Shown piece after piece: positions 33,145 through 45,800 of a DNA stretch of 64,000 nt. A program made the position numbers and the translations under genes. Position 1 is the first letter of the stretch; the number at the start of each line of letters is the position of its first letter. The notes under the pieces were generated by a model that saw only the letters and a list, made by a program, of their open reading frames with translations, did no database searches and was not told where the DNA came from. The DNA lies in assembly GCF_964355755.1 (NCBI RefSeq), contig NC_092673.1, positions 17,863,001 to 17,927,000 on the forward strand. The letters are read 5' to 3'. The stretch is from Antedon mediterranea (taxonomy: Eukaryota > Echinodermata > Crinoidea > Comatulida > Antedonidae).

Positions 33145-34750
33145 GGTTATCCGCAACGAAGTTGCAGGATAACCTCTTGTGATTGTACGAAATCATCATC
33201 ATCATCATCATCATCAACTTTTTATTCTTCTTCTTTCTTTCTGTATGATTTTTGTGTAACGCTTTTCTCTAAAACTCGCAAACATAACATTTCGGTAACT
33301 ATCTTAACATATTGACATTTACGTAACGTCGTCAAGCGAAGCTTTTCATGACGTTTAGAATTGCGCAACGTGACTTACGCGCGATTTAACGATTTTGTCG
33401 TATTTAACATAGCTCGACAACCAAATAACATTTCAACATGAAACTTTGCAAAAGTTTAATTTATATCATGCGCTAACTTTCTGTTGAAAAAAAATTGCGT
33501 GTTTTACACAAAGTTACGCGCGCACGCGCATTTAAAATTTCAAAATGCGCAAAATTAATTTATAATCAACTTTCTACGCGTTTCATGTCGTGTTAAGCAT
33601 GTCAAAAATTTCCACGCGTGCGCACATTTTTACGTGTGCGGTGCGCACGTAGCATTGAAAACGTATTTTTTTCGCGTGATTTATGTTTTTCCAGCCTTTT
33701 CTAGTAATTTTACCAAATTTTAAACAATTTCGACTTAAAGATACGTCATACGAGCACGTCGAATTGGACAATTTGCGCGCGTTTTTATGAAAATGTTAAA
33801 AAATTCGTTTAAAATATGCCTTTTTTTAAACAATCGTAATTTTTAAACTAGACGGTCAAATTTTTGTGGATGACATTTTCTAGAAGTAGATGAGTTGTAG
33901 ATATCGGATCAGGTATTAATATGGCTAACCGGACATTGTGACGTCATCGTATGGCCACGCGAATATAAAATTTAGGATTTTTGTATCTTTCGTCATAGCT
34001 CATCACATTGAATAGAGCGCATCTCCACTTATCCGTTTTCCATTTTCACCCCGATTTTGATATTGTCTAGGTCAATCAAGTATCTTTCGCATGAGTTAAA
34101 AATATTTTAATTTTTTTGACGTCATCATGCCTAAAAATTTAAATCACGTGTGGCATCAATTTCATCTTTACAGTAAATTTTAATCTGTTATAGCTCGTAA
34201 GAATAAAATGTGATAATCACGATTAAAACTTTTTCTGGAAGCTATTGGATTGTAGATACGAAATTATATAAAAATGTTGCCGATCGGATGTTGTGACGTC
34301 ATCATATGGCCAGTTAAATAAAAAAGGTCGTATTTTCATCTTTTGCGTCATAATTCATTACATTTAAAAGAGCGCGCATCAATATTTCACGTATTCAAAT
34401 TTCTTCTACACGCTAATACGTTGTTGCTGAGATAATTTCCTTTCGGAATTGCTACCTTCGCGTTTCATTTTAAAACCGTCAACATGTTAAAAATTGCAAT
34501 AAATAGCGGGTCCCGTAATTTCACCTATTCTACACTGTATGTGATATGGATACAGATTATACTGTGTATACTATATATGAATTTAAATAATAAAATTCAG
34601 CAATAACAACATATCATATTCTTCACTTCAGGTCATAATGCCAACGTGAACACTTCCTTTTGTCCTCACAACCTATCCCCTTAATGTTAATGTTGCACCA
34701 CTTGCGCGGCGGATAACCAAACTCGTCAAAGTGACGAGTTACATGTCTAG
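33145..34750 (+). mobile_element. Non-autonomous Helentron-like element C
   Basis: 1606 bp from GGTTATCCGCAACG to CTAG at 34747-34750, with the 3' hairpin. A (ATC)n run near 33190 differs in length from the other copies. Confidence 0.72.
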
Positions 34751-36283
34751 TTTCTGTATTATTCTTCTTTCTTTCTCGCTATTTTTGTGTAGAGCGTTTC
34801 TCTAAAATGTGTAAACATAACATTTTATAACTTTGACAACATGTGGGCATTTACGTGAAGTTGTGCACCTCCTATTTTTGAATTACGTCAGAGTTGCGCA
34901 ACGTGACTTACGCGCGATTTTATGATTTTTTATGATTGATCATAGATTAAAAACTAAAAGTGATTTTTAATTGACACTTTGTGAAAGTTTAATTTATATC
35001 ATGCGCTAACTTTCTGTTTGAAAAAAATTGCGTGTTTTACACAAAGTTACGCGCGCACGCGCATTTAAAATTTCAAAATGCGCAAAAATAATTTCTAATC
35101 AACTTTCTACGCGTTTCATGTCATTTTAAGCATGTACAAAATTACCACGCGCGCGAAAAATATTACGCGCACGGTGCGCATAGAGCATGAAAATCATGTT
35201 TTTTTCTCTTGAATTGTGATTTTCCAGCCTTTCCTAGTCATTTTCAAAAAGATTGACATCATTTCAAATAAAAATTACGTCATACGAACACGTTGATTTA
35301 GCCCATTTGCGCGCGTTTTAGTTGAAAAAGTTACAAAATGTTGTCAAAATTATGCCTATTTTGAATGTTGTATAGCTTCTCAGGATCAACGATTACCCCT
35401 AATTTTTTTAACTTAATATGTAAGCAGATATGTCGTAGATATGAATTCATGCAGAATTTTTACCTCACGGATGTTGTGACGTCATCATATGGCCACACGA
35501 ATGTAAAATATAGGATTTTTTTGGCTTTCGTTATTGCTCATCACATTCAATGGAGCGCATCACGCTTATATGTATTTCTTTTTCTCCGAGATTTTAATAT
35601 TGTCTAGGTCAATCAACTATCTTTCGCATGAGATAAAAATATTTTAATTTTTATGACGTCATCATGCCTAAAAATTTTAATTACGTGGGTCATTAATTTC
35701 ATCTTTACAGTAAATTTTAATCTGTAATAGCCCATCAAAATAAAATGTGATAATCACGATTAAAACATTTTCTGGAAGCTCTTGGATTGTAGATATGAAA
35801 TCATGTGAACATTTTGCCAATCAGATGCTGTGACGTCATCATATTGCCAGTTAAATAAAAAAAGTCGTATTTTCATCTTTTGCATCATAGTTCATTATAT
35901 TTAAAAGAGCGCGCATCAATATTAAACGTATTCAAATTTCTTCTACACGTTAATATGTTGTTGCTGAGATAATTTGCTTCCGAAATTGCTATCTTAGTGT
36001 TTCATCTTGATACCGTCGCCATGTTACAAATTTGAATAAATGGCGGGTCCCGTAATTTCACCTATTCTACACTGTATGTAACATGTATACAGATTATACT
36101 GTTTGCATGTATATACTATATGACACAAAATTGACAGAATTCAGCACTAACAACATATCATATTCTTCAGATCAGGTCATAATGCCATAATTTTTTCTGT
36201 GTGCAATATTCTAACGTATGACGTGCACGTGGCGTTTGTCGTGCGGATAACTAACTCGTCAAAGTGACGAGTTACATGTCTAG
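34751..36283 (+). mobile_element. Helentron-like element D, lacking its 5' end
   Basis: Starts in mid-5' region (TTTCTGTATTATTCTTC) directly behind CTAG of element C and ends GTGCGGATAACT, hairpin, CTAG (36280-36283). It belongs to the A-type subfamily by its 3' end. The first roughly 70 bases are absent. Confidence 0.68.
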
Positions 36284-36285
36284 TT

Positions 36286-37790
36286 GGTTATCCGCAACGA
36301 AGTTGCAGGATAACCTCTTGTGATTGTACGAAATCATCATCATCTTTTTTGTCATCTTCTTTCTTTCTGTATGATTTTTGTGTAACGCTTTTCTCTAAAA
36401 CTTGCAAACATAACATTTTGTTAACTATGTTAACATTTTGACATTTACGTAACGTCGTCAAGCGAAGCTTTTCATGATGTTTACAATCGCGCAACGTGAC
36501 GTACGCGCGATTTAACGATTTTCTCGTATTTAACATATGTCGAAAACCAAATAACATTTTAAAGTGAAACTTTGCAAAAGTTTAATTTATATCATGCCCT
36601 AACTTTCTGTTGAAAAAAAATTGCGTGTTTTACACAAAGTTACGCGCGCACGCGCATTTAAAATTTCAAAATGCGCAAAATTAATTTATAATCAACTTTC
36701 TACGCGTTTCATGTCGTTTTGAGCATGTCAAAAATTCCCACGCGTGCGCACATTTTTACGTGTACGGTGAGCACGTAGCATTGAAAACGTATTTTTTTCG
36801 CGTGATTTATGTTTTTCCAGCCTTTTCTAGTAATTTTACCAAATTTTAAACAATTTCGACTTAAAGATACGTCATACGAGCACGTCGAATTGGACAATTT
36901 GCGCGCGTTTTTTATGAAAAGATTAAAAAATTCGTTTAAAATATGTCTTTTTTAAAACAGTCGTAATTTCTAAACTAGACGGTCAACTTTTTGTGGATGG
37001 CATATTCTGGAATTAGATGAGTTGTAGATATCGGATCAGGTATTAATATGGCTAACCGGACATTGTGACGTCATCGTATGGCCACGCGAATATAAAATTT
37101 AGGATTTTTGTATCTTTCGTCATAGCTCATCACCTTGAATAGAGCGCATCTCCACTTATCCGTTTTCCATTTTCACCCCGATTTTGATATTGTCTAGGTC
37201 AAGCAACTATCTTTCGCATGAGTTAAAAATATTTTAATTTTTTTGACGTCATCGTGCCTAAAAATTTAAATCACGTGTGGCATTAATTTCATCTTTACAG
37301 TAAATTTTAATCTGTTATAGCTCGTAAGAATAAAATGTGATAATCACGATTAAAACTTTGTCTGGAAGCTATTGGATTGTAGATACGAAATTATGTAAAA
37401 ATGTTGCCAATCGGATGTTGTGACGTCATCATATGGCCAGTTAAATGAAAAAGGTCGTATTTTCATCTTTTGCGTCATAATTCATTACATTTAAAAGAGC
37501 GCGCATCAATATTTCACGTATTCAAATTTCTTCTACACGCTAATACGTTGTTGCTGAGATAATTTCCTTTCGGAATTGCTACCTTCGCGTTTCATTTTAA
37601 AACCGTCAACATGTTAAAAATTGCAATAAATAGCGGGTCCCGTAATTTCACCTATTCTACACTGTATGTGATATGGATACAGATTATACTGTGTATACTA
37701 TATATGAATATAAATAATAAAATTCAGCAATAACAACATATCATATTCTTCAGTTCAGGTCATAATGCCAACGTGAACACCATGATGTTT
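36286..37790 (+). mobile_element. Helentron-like element E, lacking its 3' end
   Basis: 5' end GGTTATCCGCAACG at 36286. The body follows B and C but breaks at GCCAACGTGAACAC, before the 3' inverted repeat and hairpin. Confidence 0.68.
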
Positions 37791-38530
37791 GCAATTGCGC
37801 AACGTGGCGTACGCGCGATTTAACGATATTCTCGTATTTAACATATGTCGAAAACCAAATAACATTTTAAAGTGAAACTTTTCAAAAGTATAATTTATAT
37901 CATGGGCTAACGTTCTGTTGGAAAAAAATGGCGTGTTTTATACAAACTTACGCGCGCACGCGCATTTAAAATTTCAAAATGCGCAAAACTAATTTTTAAT
38001 CAAGTTTCTACGTGTTTCATGTCATGTTAAGCATGTAAAAAATTCTCACGCGTGCGTAAATGTTGACGTGTGCGGTGCGCACGTAGCATTAAAAACTTTA
38101 TTTTTTCGCGTGATTTATGTTTTTCTAGCCTCTTGTAGTAATTTTACTAACTTTTAAACAATTTCGACTTAAATGAAATGTGATAATCACAATTGAAACG
38201 TTTTCCGGAAGCTATTGGATTGTAGATACGAAATCATGTAAACATTTTGCCAATCGGATGTTGTGACGTCATCATGTGGCCAGTTAAATGAGAAAAGTCG
38301 TATTTTCATCTTTTGCATTATAATTCAATACATTTAAAAGAGCGCCCAGGAATATTTGACGTATTCCAATTTCGTCTACACACTAATATGTTGTTGCTGA
38401 AATAATATCCTTCCGGAATTGCTGTCTTTGTATTTCATTTTGATGCCGTCGCCATGTTAAAATTTGGTATAAATTGCGGTTCCCTTAATTTCACCTAATC
38501 TACACTGTATGTAATTTGTAAACAGATTTC
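37791..38530 (+). mobile_element. Helentron-like fragment F with internal deletion
   Basis: Starts within the family body (CATGATGTTTGCAATTGCGC), jumps at about 38173 from the ATTTCGACTTAAA region to ATGTGATAATCAC (deleting several hundred bases relative to B), and fades after TACACTGTATGTAATT. Neither end is present. Confidence 0.65.
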
Positions 38531-40104
38531 TGGAATTTTCCTACCTATTTCTATAATGTAGCAGACGAAATAAGACGTTGGTTTTACAGGATGGAGGGCG
38601 GCAAATAATGTTTTTCTCGTATCAGAGCCTGTTTGTCAGTTGCTTGTCCGGTAAGTAGAGGTGGCGAATTTGCGACCAATTTATTTGTGGAAGGAATTGG
38701 TGGCTACATATTTTTTATTTATTGAAGGAATTGGTTACTACATATAAGATGTTGGTAGCGTAGTAATATATAAGGGAGTATTATAGCATATTAAGTGGAA
38801 GGGTCGGAATTTGGCAATTGTTCGGTAAAATGTCTGTACGATACTACATGAATTCTGTCATGGCCACATTTTGGCGCAATAAATGACTATTAAAAGGGGC
38901 GACATTGTGCATAGGTGGTCATATTCTTGGAAATATCCCACCTGAAATCTGTACTGAAAGCTGGCGGAGAAGTCAGGACATTACTCGGCGCGGAGACGTT
39001 AATTCGCGAATGTCTTACCTGTGTTTCAACATTTCATTACTTTATTTAATTTTATTACTACATAAGATGTTGGTAACGCAGTGATATATAAGGGAGTATT
39101 ATAGCATAATAAGTGGAAGGGTCTGAATATGGCAATTGTTCGATAAAATTTCTGTACTATAGTACAAGAATTTTGTCATGGCCAAATTTTGTCGCATTAA
39201 GTGATTATTAAAGGTGGGGAAATTTTGCAAGTTTTCTTAGAAATGTTTGAACGATAGTATATACGTATGTAAGATGTTGAAGACGCAGTATATTATATGG
39301 TGTATGTAAGGCAATGTTGATATATATGAATGGAATGTTGAATAGAGTAGATTTTTTTTGGCATTTGTTCGAGCGTTTAGCACGGTCGTTTATGAACATA
39401 TGGCGCGCCAGGACGGACACAACGAATATGTGAACTACAGATAGAATGTGTATATTACATTTTGAATTCGGGAAACCGGACACTTGTATGAAAGCCTCAC
39501 TTTATTAAGTTATAAGATATCATTTGAATAAATAAGAAATTAAGAAATATATATTTACAGATTTAATTTTTATTTGCAATATGAACTTGAAAAACCGGAA
39601 TGCTTGTAAAAGTCTCACCAGATTAAATTATAAGAAATATCATTTGAATGAAATTAAAATTGAGATGCATGTACTGACAGATTGAAGTTGTATTTACATT
39701 TTAAACTTGAGAAACTGAAACACTTGTATTAAAGCGTCACCTGGTTGAATTGTAATAAATATCATTGGAATAAAATGGAAATGAAGATACATGTTTGTAC
39801 AGAAGTGAATTTGTGTTTACAATATGAACTTGACAAACCGGAACAATTGTATTATAGCCTCACTTGATGAAATTATAATAAATATCATTTGAATGAAATG
39901 GAAATTAAGATACATGTTGGTACAGATGTGTATTTGTGTTTACAATATGAACTTGACAAACCGGAACACTTGTATTATAGCCTCACTTGATTAAATTATT
40001 GTAACTGTCATCAGAATAAGAATAGCAAGATAGCTGATGTACTTCTTAAATATACTAAACCTAACCCTCTAAATAATCTCTCTCATCTATTTAAAATAAC
40101 ATGT

Positions 40105-40195
40105 TCTTGAAAGACCTCGAACCGAGGGCTGCAGCGTAATAGGTTGAAGCCTTTACCACTAGAGCAAATATTTCGGTTGGCAAACGCTGTTTACA
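40105..40195 (-). mobile_element. Possible tRNA-derived SINE head
   Basis: The minus strand has GCTCTAGTGGTAAAGGC (A-box-like) and, about 30 bases on, CTCGGTTCGAGGTC (B-box-like). It is not a sound tRNA gene because the acceptor stem is not evident. Confidence 0.35.
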
Positions 40196-40369
40196 CAAAT
40201 TATTTAATATCTCTGCATGCTTATATAGCGCCCTCTCTAATGTGGCATATTATGTCATAATTATATTATGATGAATTTTATATGATTTCTGGCTTATCCT
40301 GACGAATAAAGAAAATTTCGCCCCCCGGCTTGCAATTTTCTTCTTTGTGGGCTTACAGCAGAAACTGTC

Positions 40370-40545
40370 GGTAAGGTTCAGCGTGTTCAGAACATTGGTG
40401 CCCGTTTGATTCGTCAAATCCCAATATATCAAAGCATTCCACCAGTATTGAAACATGTACATTTTTCAATCAACTATCTTTCGCTTGAGTTAAACTATTT
40501 AACTTTGCGCTATAGTAAATTGAACATTCCTAATATTATTATTAT
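40370..40545 (+). mobile_element. LINE 3' fragment with internal deletion
   Basis: The frame KVQRVQNIGARLIRQIPIYQ followed by IPPVLKHVHF is the conserved tail of L2/CR1/Jockey-like reverse transcriptases (LQRVQN.AARL...ITP.L..LHWLP). It then jumps to the 3' UTR tail TTTGCGCTATAGTAAATTG with an (ATT)n end. Confidence 0.75.
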
Positions 40546-41389
40546 TTTAAAAATTAAGTTAAGGTACATGTATTTACATATTGAACGTGAAAAACCGAAC
40601 ACTTGTATGAAGCTCATGTTAATTATTATAAATGCTTTAATATATATTGATGTTTCATTTATAGGCCTACATATTCACAACACTGCACACTATTTAATGT
40701 AGAAGTAGTAATGCTATGCCGAATGAGATCCTGCCAAGATTATTCACCAAAAATGGGTGGTCATAATATTCGGGAATCAGGAACACTTATAGTTGGTCAT
40801 AATATTCGGAAATCTGGAACACTTGTAGTATAGCCTCAATTGATGCAATCATAATAATTACCACCTGAATGAAATAAAACAGATATATGTATAATAGTTA
40901 TTAAAGTAGTAGCAAATAAAACGGATGGCGTGTTCAGTGTATAGAATGTCAGTTATGATTATTTTCAATGCCTTAATACGTAGTGATGTTTTTGTAATTC
41001 GTATTCACTACTATGCATTACTACTATACATGTACCGGTAATGTAGGTGTAATGCTATTTCGAATGAAATCCTCCCAAGGTGTTTTGCTCGAAATACGTG
41101 GTCGTAATCTTGGGAAGATCCCACCTGAAATCCGTACTAAAAGCTGGCGGAGAAGTCAGAACATTATTCGGCGCAGGAACGTTAATTCCAAAATCTCTTA
41201 CCTGTAATATTTTGGATGGATAAGCGTGCCTATTCGTGGTCATCTGTTTAAAATTTGTGTCATTACGTGCAATTCAATTAATAACATGGCTCCAACTTTT
41301 CCGTTTGATGTCATGTCTTCATAAAAGCCAAAACGAAATATGAGATCGTCATCTGTGTGTTTTTTCTCCATCAAAGTTTTATGGTAAAC

Positions 41390-41610
41390 GTGCTTTTTCG
41401 GCTGCAGCTGCTGTTCTCTGGAACGGTCCTTCAAGTTATATCAGGAATTCTGAATCACTCAGGACATTCCAAGAACGCCTGAAATCCGACGTTTTTAAAA
41501 AACCTTTTTTGTTAGTTTTTGCTCTTCTTTTTTCTGTTGATTGTTCAGCGCTTCGAGACGTCTTGAACTTTGCGCTATAGTAAATTGAACATTATTGTTG
41601 TTGTTGTTAT
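41390..41610 (+). mobile_element. LINE (L2/CR1-like) 3' end
   Basis: The frame RAFSAAAAVLWNGPSSYIRN followed by SLRTFQERLKSDVFKK is the classical end of L2/CR1-type ORF2. The 3' UTR carries CAGCGCTTCGAGACGTCTTG, TTTGCGCTATAGTAAATTG and a (GTT)n tail, as in other L2-like 3' ends. Flanking TAAG(A/G)TACATGTATTTACAT is shared with the 40370 copy. Confidence 0.78.
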
Positions 41611-41848
41611 GATATTAAAATTAAGATACATGTATTTACATATTGAACACTTGTACTAAGAAGAGTTTAATTATTATAAATGCTTTAATACATATTGATG
41701 TTTCTTTAATTCATATTCACTACACGGCACAATATTTAATGTAGATGTAACGAGATCCTGGCAAGATAACCCACGATTTTACGCGCATGACCGTACGTGC
41801 GCGTGCGTTTTTATTCGATTCAAATGAGGACCAGAAATAGGTAATCTA

Positions 41849-41894
41849 ATCAAAGATTGTATAGTGCCGCTACGCGGCTACAATCTTTGATCTA
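41849..41894. repeat. Strong hairpin/palindrome
   Basis: ATCAAAGATTGTA (bulge TAGT) GCCGC - TAC - GCGGC TACAATCTTTGAT. The arms pair over about 18 bp with one 4-nt bulge. It lies about 1 kb beyond the Helentron ORF on its 3' side and could be a terminal structure or an independent MITE relic. Confidence 0.7.
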
Positions 41895-42860
41895 ATAGGT
41901 ATTTACAGTATTGTCAAAATATTGCAAGTTTATTCTGAAAGGGCCCATATATTTACCTACCGTATGTGTTAAACCAAGGGCTAATAATCTGCCTACTAGT
42001 GTTTATCCAAACTCTGGCTGACTGAGAGATTGGGATGACGACGAATGGCGTGTTCAGTGTACGGAATTTCACTTTTGATTATTGTCAATGCCTTAATACA
42101 TGTTGATGTTTTTGTAATTGGTATTCACTACTGTGCACATTATGTAAGGTAGGTGTAATGATATTGCGAATAAAATCCTCCCAAGCTGATTTGCACGAAA
42201 GAGGTGGTCTTAATTTTGGGAAGATCCCACCTGAAATCCGTACCTGAAGCTGGCGGAGAAGTCAGAGCAATACTCGGCGCAGAGGGACGTTAATTACAAA
42301 ATTTCTGACATGTAATAATTTGGATGTGTAAGCGTGCCTTGTCGTGGTCATCTGTTTAAAATTTGTCTCATTACGTGTAATTCATTTAATAACATGGCTC
42401 CAACTTTTTTCGTCTGATGTCATGTCTTCAAACAAAAACGAATGGCGTGTTCAATGTACAGTTTAGATGTTTATTTTTGATTGTTATCAATGATGTAATA
42501 CATATAGATGTTTTTGTAAATCATATACACTACAATGGACATTGTTGAATGTAGATGTAATGTTATTTTGATTGAGATCGTCTGAAGGTGATTTGCACAA
42601 ATTAGGTGGTCATATTCTTGGAAAGATCTCACTTGAAACCTTACTAAAAGGTAGCGTAGAAGTTAGGACACCAGTTGGCGCAGAGACGTTAATTCCCAAA
42701 TCTATTACCTGTAATATTTGGGGTGCGTTGTAATTGTTATTACTTCTGTCCGAAATGTGCTGAAATATTAATTGTAATGAATTATCTGTAACTGAAATTC
42801 TTGTATATGACTAATAGGCCTATGTTACCTTTTCTGTTGTTAGATTATAAAAGATGGTTA

Positions 42861-45800
42861 TCAAAACTTTATTTGAATGGCCTCATGATAGCTATAATAG
42901 ATAGGAGTCACTTCCACCTGTATTGAGTCTAGACCTTTGCTATATACATGATCAATCAATGTATTACTTTCGGTAGTAGAACTTGTAACATGTTGTTGGT
43001 ACCCATTATCTGACAATAAATTGTTCACTCTGGAAGGTAGTTTGAAAAGGTTTTCGTTAAAGTCACCCATTATGATACATTTTGTACTTACTTTATGTAA
43101 CTGTTCTAGTAAGTTTCTCAAATGGTGACAAAATTGTTTGATATCATAGCTCGGGGGTCTATATATTACTGAAACAGCAACTGAAATTGGACATGTTATT
43201 AAAAAGGAAATTGCTTCTATATCGTTAATACGTATGTCTAACTTGCTTGAAAACTTGTTCTTGGTATAGACTGCAACGCCACCATGAGCCTGATTTTTTA
43301 ATTTTAAAGTTATGTCATTGCTATTAGAATATGAGTCATACCTTGTTTGGTGATACAACTTGTACTGCTCTATACTTAAATCAAGTAAGTCGTCATCCTT
43401 ATTTAACCATGTTTCAGTTAGACATACGATACTAGAGTGCATAAACCAACCATTGCACTGAAGATCAGCAAAATGTTGTTTAAGTCCTTGAATGTTATGT
43501 AACATGATTGAATTTTTATAAACAATATTATTAACTTGTTTATCACATTGTACGTATGAATTCATATTTTGTAAGTATTTCGTTATTTTAGAATCACAAT
43601 AAATCAAGTTAGGATGAACATGTTCAATGACAAGTCCAGAAAGTGAAGTAACACGACTTAGAGCTACATATGCTTGTCCTGGTGCAAAAGTCTTTTTAAG
43701 GCAAACCACCGCTTTATCCATTGTCATTCCTTGCACTTTATGGACTGTACAGGCATATGCTAGTTTGAGTGGAAACTGCCTACGATTAGATTTTTTTCCG
43801 ACAGTTTCCTGAAACATTTCTATTAAATGAGTACCAATGTCACTGTTGTCAAATGTTACCTTAATTGATGTTGGCTTTACGTTTTGACTGGGCTTAATTA
43901 TTTCTTCAACATGTCCCATACATCCATTTGTTAAGCCTTTCTTAACATCTACATTCTTAATCAACATCACTTTGGCATTAACTGCAATCCACAAATGTTT
44001 TGGTAAATTTGATTGACACGATTTCTGAGTCTTATCACCATGTTTGTCCTGCTTCTTGCTGTTTACAACAATATTTTCTGCTTCAATACAAACAATATTG
44101 GTGCAGGTGTTATGTAACATTTGTTTATTCCAATCATTAACTTGTTTATTGCATGGGTATATATGAACAGAATCTTCGCATTGTTCACCTGTTTCACGTG
44201 ATTTTAAAACTGATAATTCTTTGTCCGACAAACAGTTTTTTTTTTCTTTTGTACGCAATTTGTTTAACAATACAGCAAAATCTTTATCTTTCTTTTGTCT
44301 CATAATTTCATCTAACTGCACTTTTTTGAAATTATTTATCCACAATGAGTTTTCCAATGTTTCTTTATACAAAGAAGTACCTTTCACAGGGGGTAACTGA
44401 TAAAAATCACCTACTGCAATTACTGAAATATTACCAAAAGCACTATCGTTACGAACTTGTTTGATTTGCCGCAATCGTCCGTGGACGTACCATAGTAGCT
44501 TTTGATTGACCATTGATATTTCATCTATAATGACAATTTGCAACTGTCCTAATTCATTACGAAGCGCACTTACTTTTTCTTCTCCAAGTGGCTGATATGG
44601 AAGTGAAATATAAATGGGAATAGACAAAGCACTATGAATTGTGTGACCTTTGATATTATATGCGGCAATTCCTGTGGGAGCTAGTTTTAATATTGACAGG
44701 TCATCGGGATTTTCCATAATTTGTCCGAGAATGCGTGTTGCTTCATTGTAAATACAATTAACCAAATGACTTTTTCCAGTGCCAGCACCTCCAGTTATAA
44801 AAGTATAAAATGGTTCTGGTTGTTTACCATTAACTTTATCTAAGCACCATTGCCTTGTCTTATAAAATATCTGTTTTTGTTTTTCATTTAAAGGTCGAAT
44901 CATTTTGTTTAATTCTGGTCTTGAAATACGAATTGAGTTACACTCTGTTGTAGATATTTCATTTTTTTTAAGTCCAAAATCTGGAATGACGAATTCGTCT
45001 TCTTCATCATCAATGTCAACATTTGGCAGTGGATTTTCTAACCTTTCCTTTTCGTTTTCTGGACACAATAGGCCCCATGCGTCTTCTTGTGGTCCAAATT
45101 TTGCTAAAACCTCTTTTGCATGTTCAATATCATCAGCACTTTTGTCATACTGTCGCATGTTTTCATCAACTATAGAATATACTTTTTGTAAGTTACTGTC
45201 ACATAATTTGACAGATCCTTCCTCATAAAATTCTTGATATGTTTCAAATTTATGTGGTTTTAACTGTTTATCTGTTCGAAATGGCAAAAATAACTGCAAT
45301 ATACTCATAAAGTATTTTTCAGATGCTGTTTTTACTGGAAACCTAGGGTACCTTACTATAGCATTATCAGTTCTTGTTCGTTTTTGGATGAATCCTAGAT
45401 GTTTTTGTAATTGAAAGACGTTCTTTCTCTGTGCCTTTCCTTTCATTTCTGATGAACTTATCATTCTAAAATGAGAACAAAAAGTTGCAAGGCACATTTT
45501 ATCAAAATCAGAACTTGTTGGTCGAGCTTTATATTTGTCAAGCTTATTTGGTAACCATGCACTCCCACTGTCGTCCACTTTGTTTTTAATTACACTTAGT
45601 GGTAAACTCATTCTAACCGGATTAGGTCCTACTGGTATAAATTCAACTTTTCTGGAACATTCTTTCAATCTCAATCCACATACACGATAAACACTTTCTT
45701 GCGCAGACACTTCTCTATTGTTCATATACACATGACCAAGTTTACTTAAACTTTGTCTAGCGTTTTCATTTCCTTCTTTCACTTCTGCTGCTGCATGAGA

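Larger units (their letters stand above)
38531..42860. repeat. Patchwork of moderately repeated non-coding segments
   Basis: No intact gene. A block around CCACCTGAAATCxGTACT...AGCTGGCGGAGAAGTCAG recurs at about 38905-39020, 41095-41210, 42200-42310 and, diverged, 42600-42715. AATGGCGTGTTCAGTGTA blocks recur at 40925, 42045 and 42440. 39480-40010 has four to five units of about 120-126 bp (ATGAACTTGACAAACCGGAA, then ATAGCCTCACTTGA). Because this lies beyond the 3' end of the Helentron ORF, part may be its 3' non-coding region. Confidence 0.6.
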
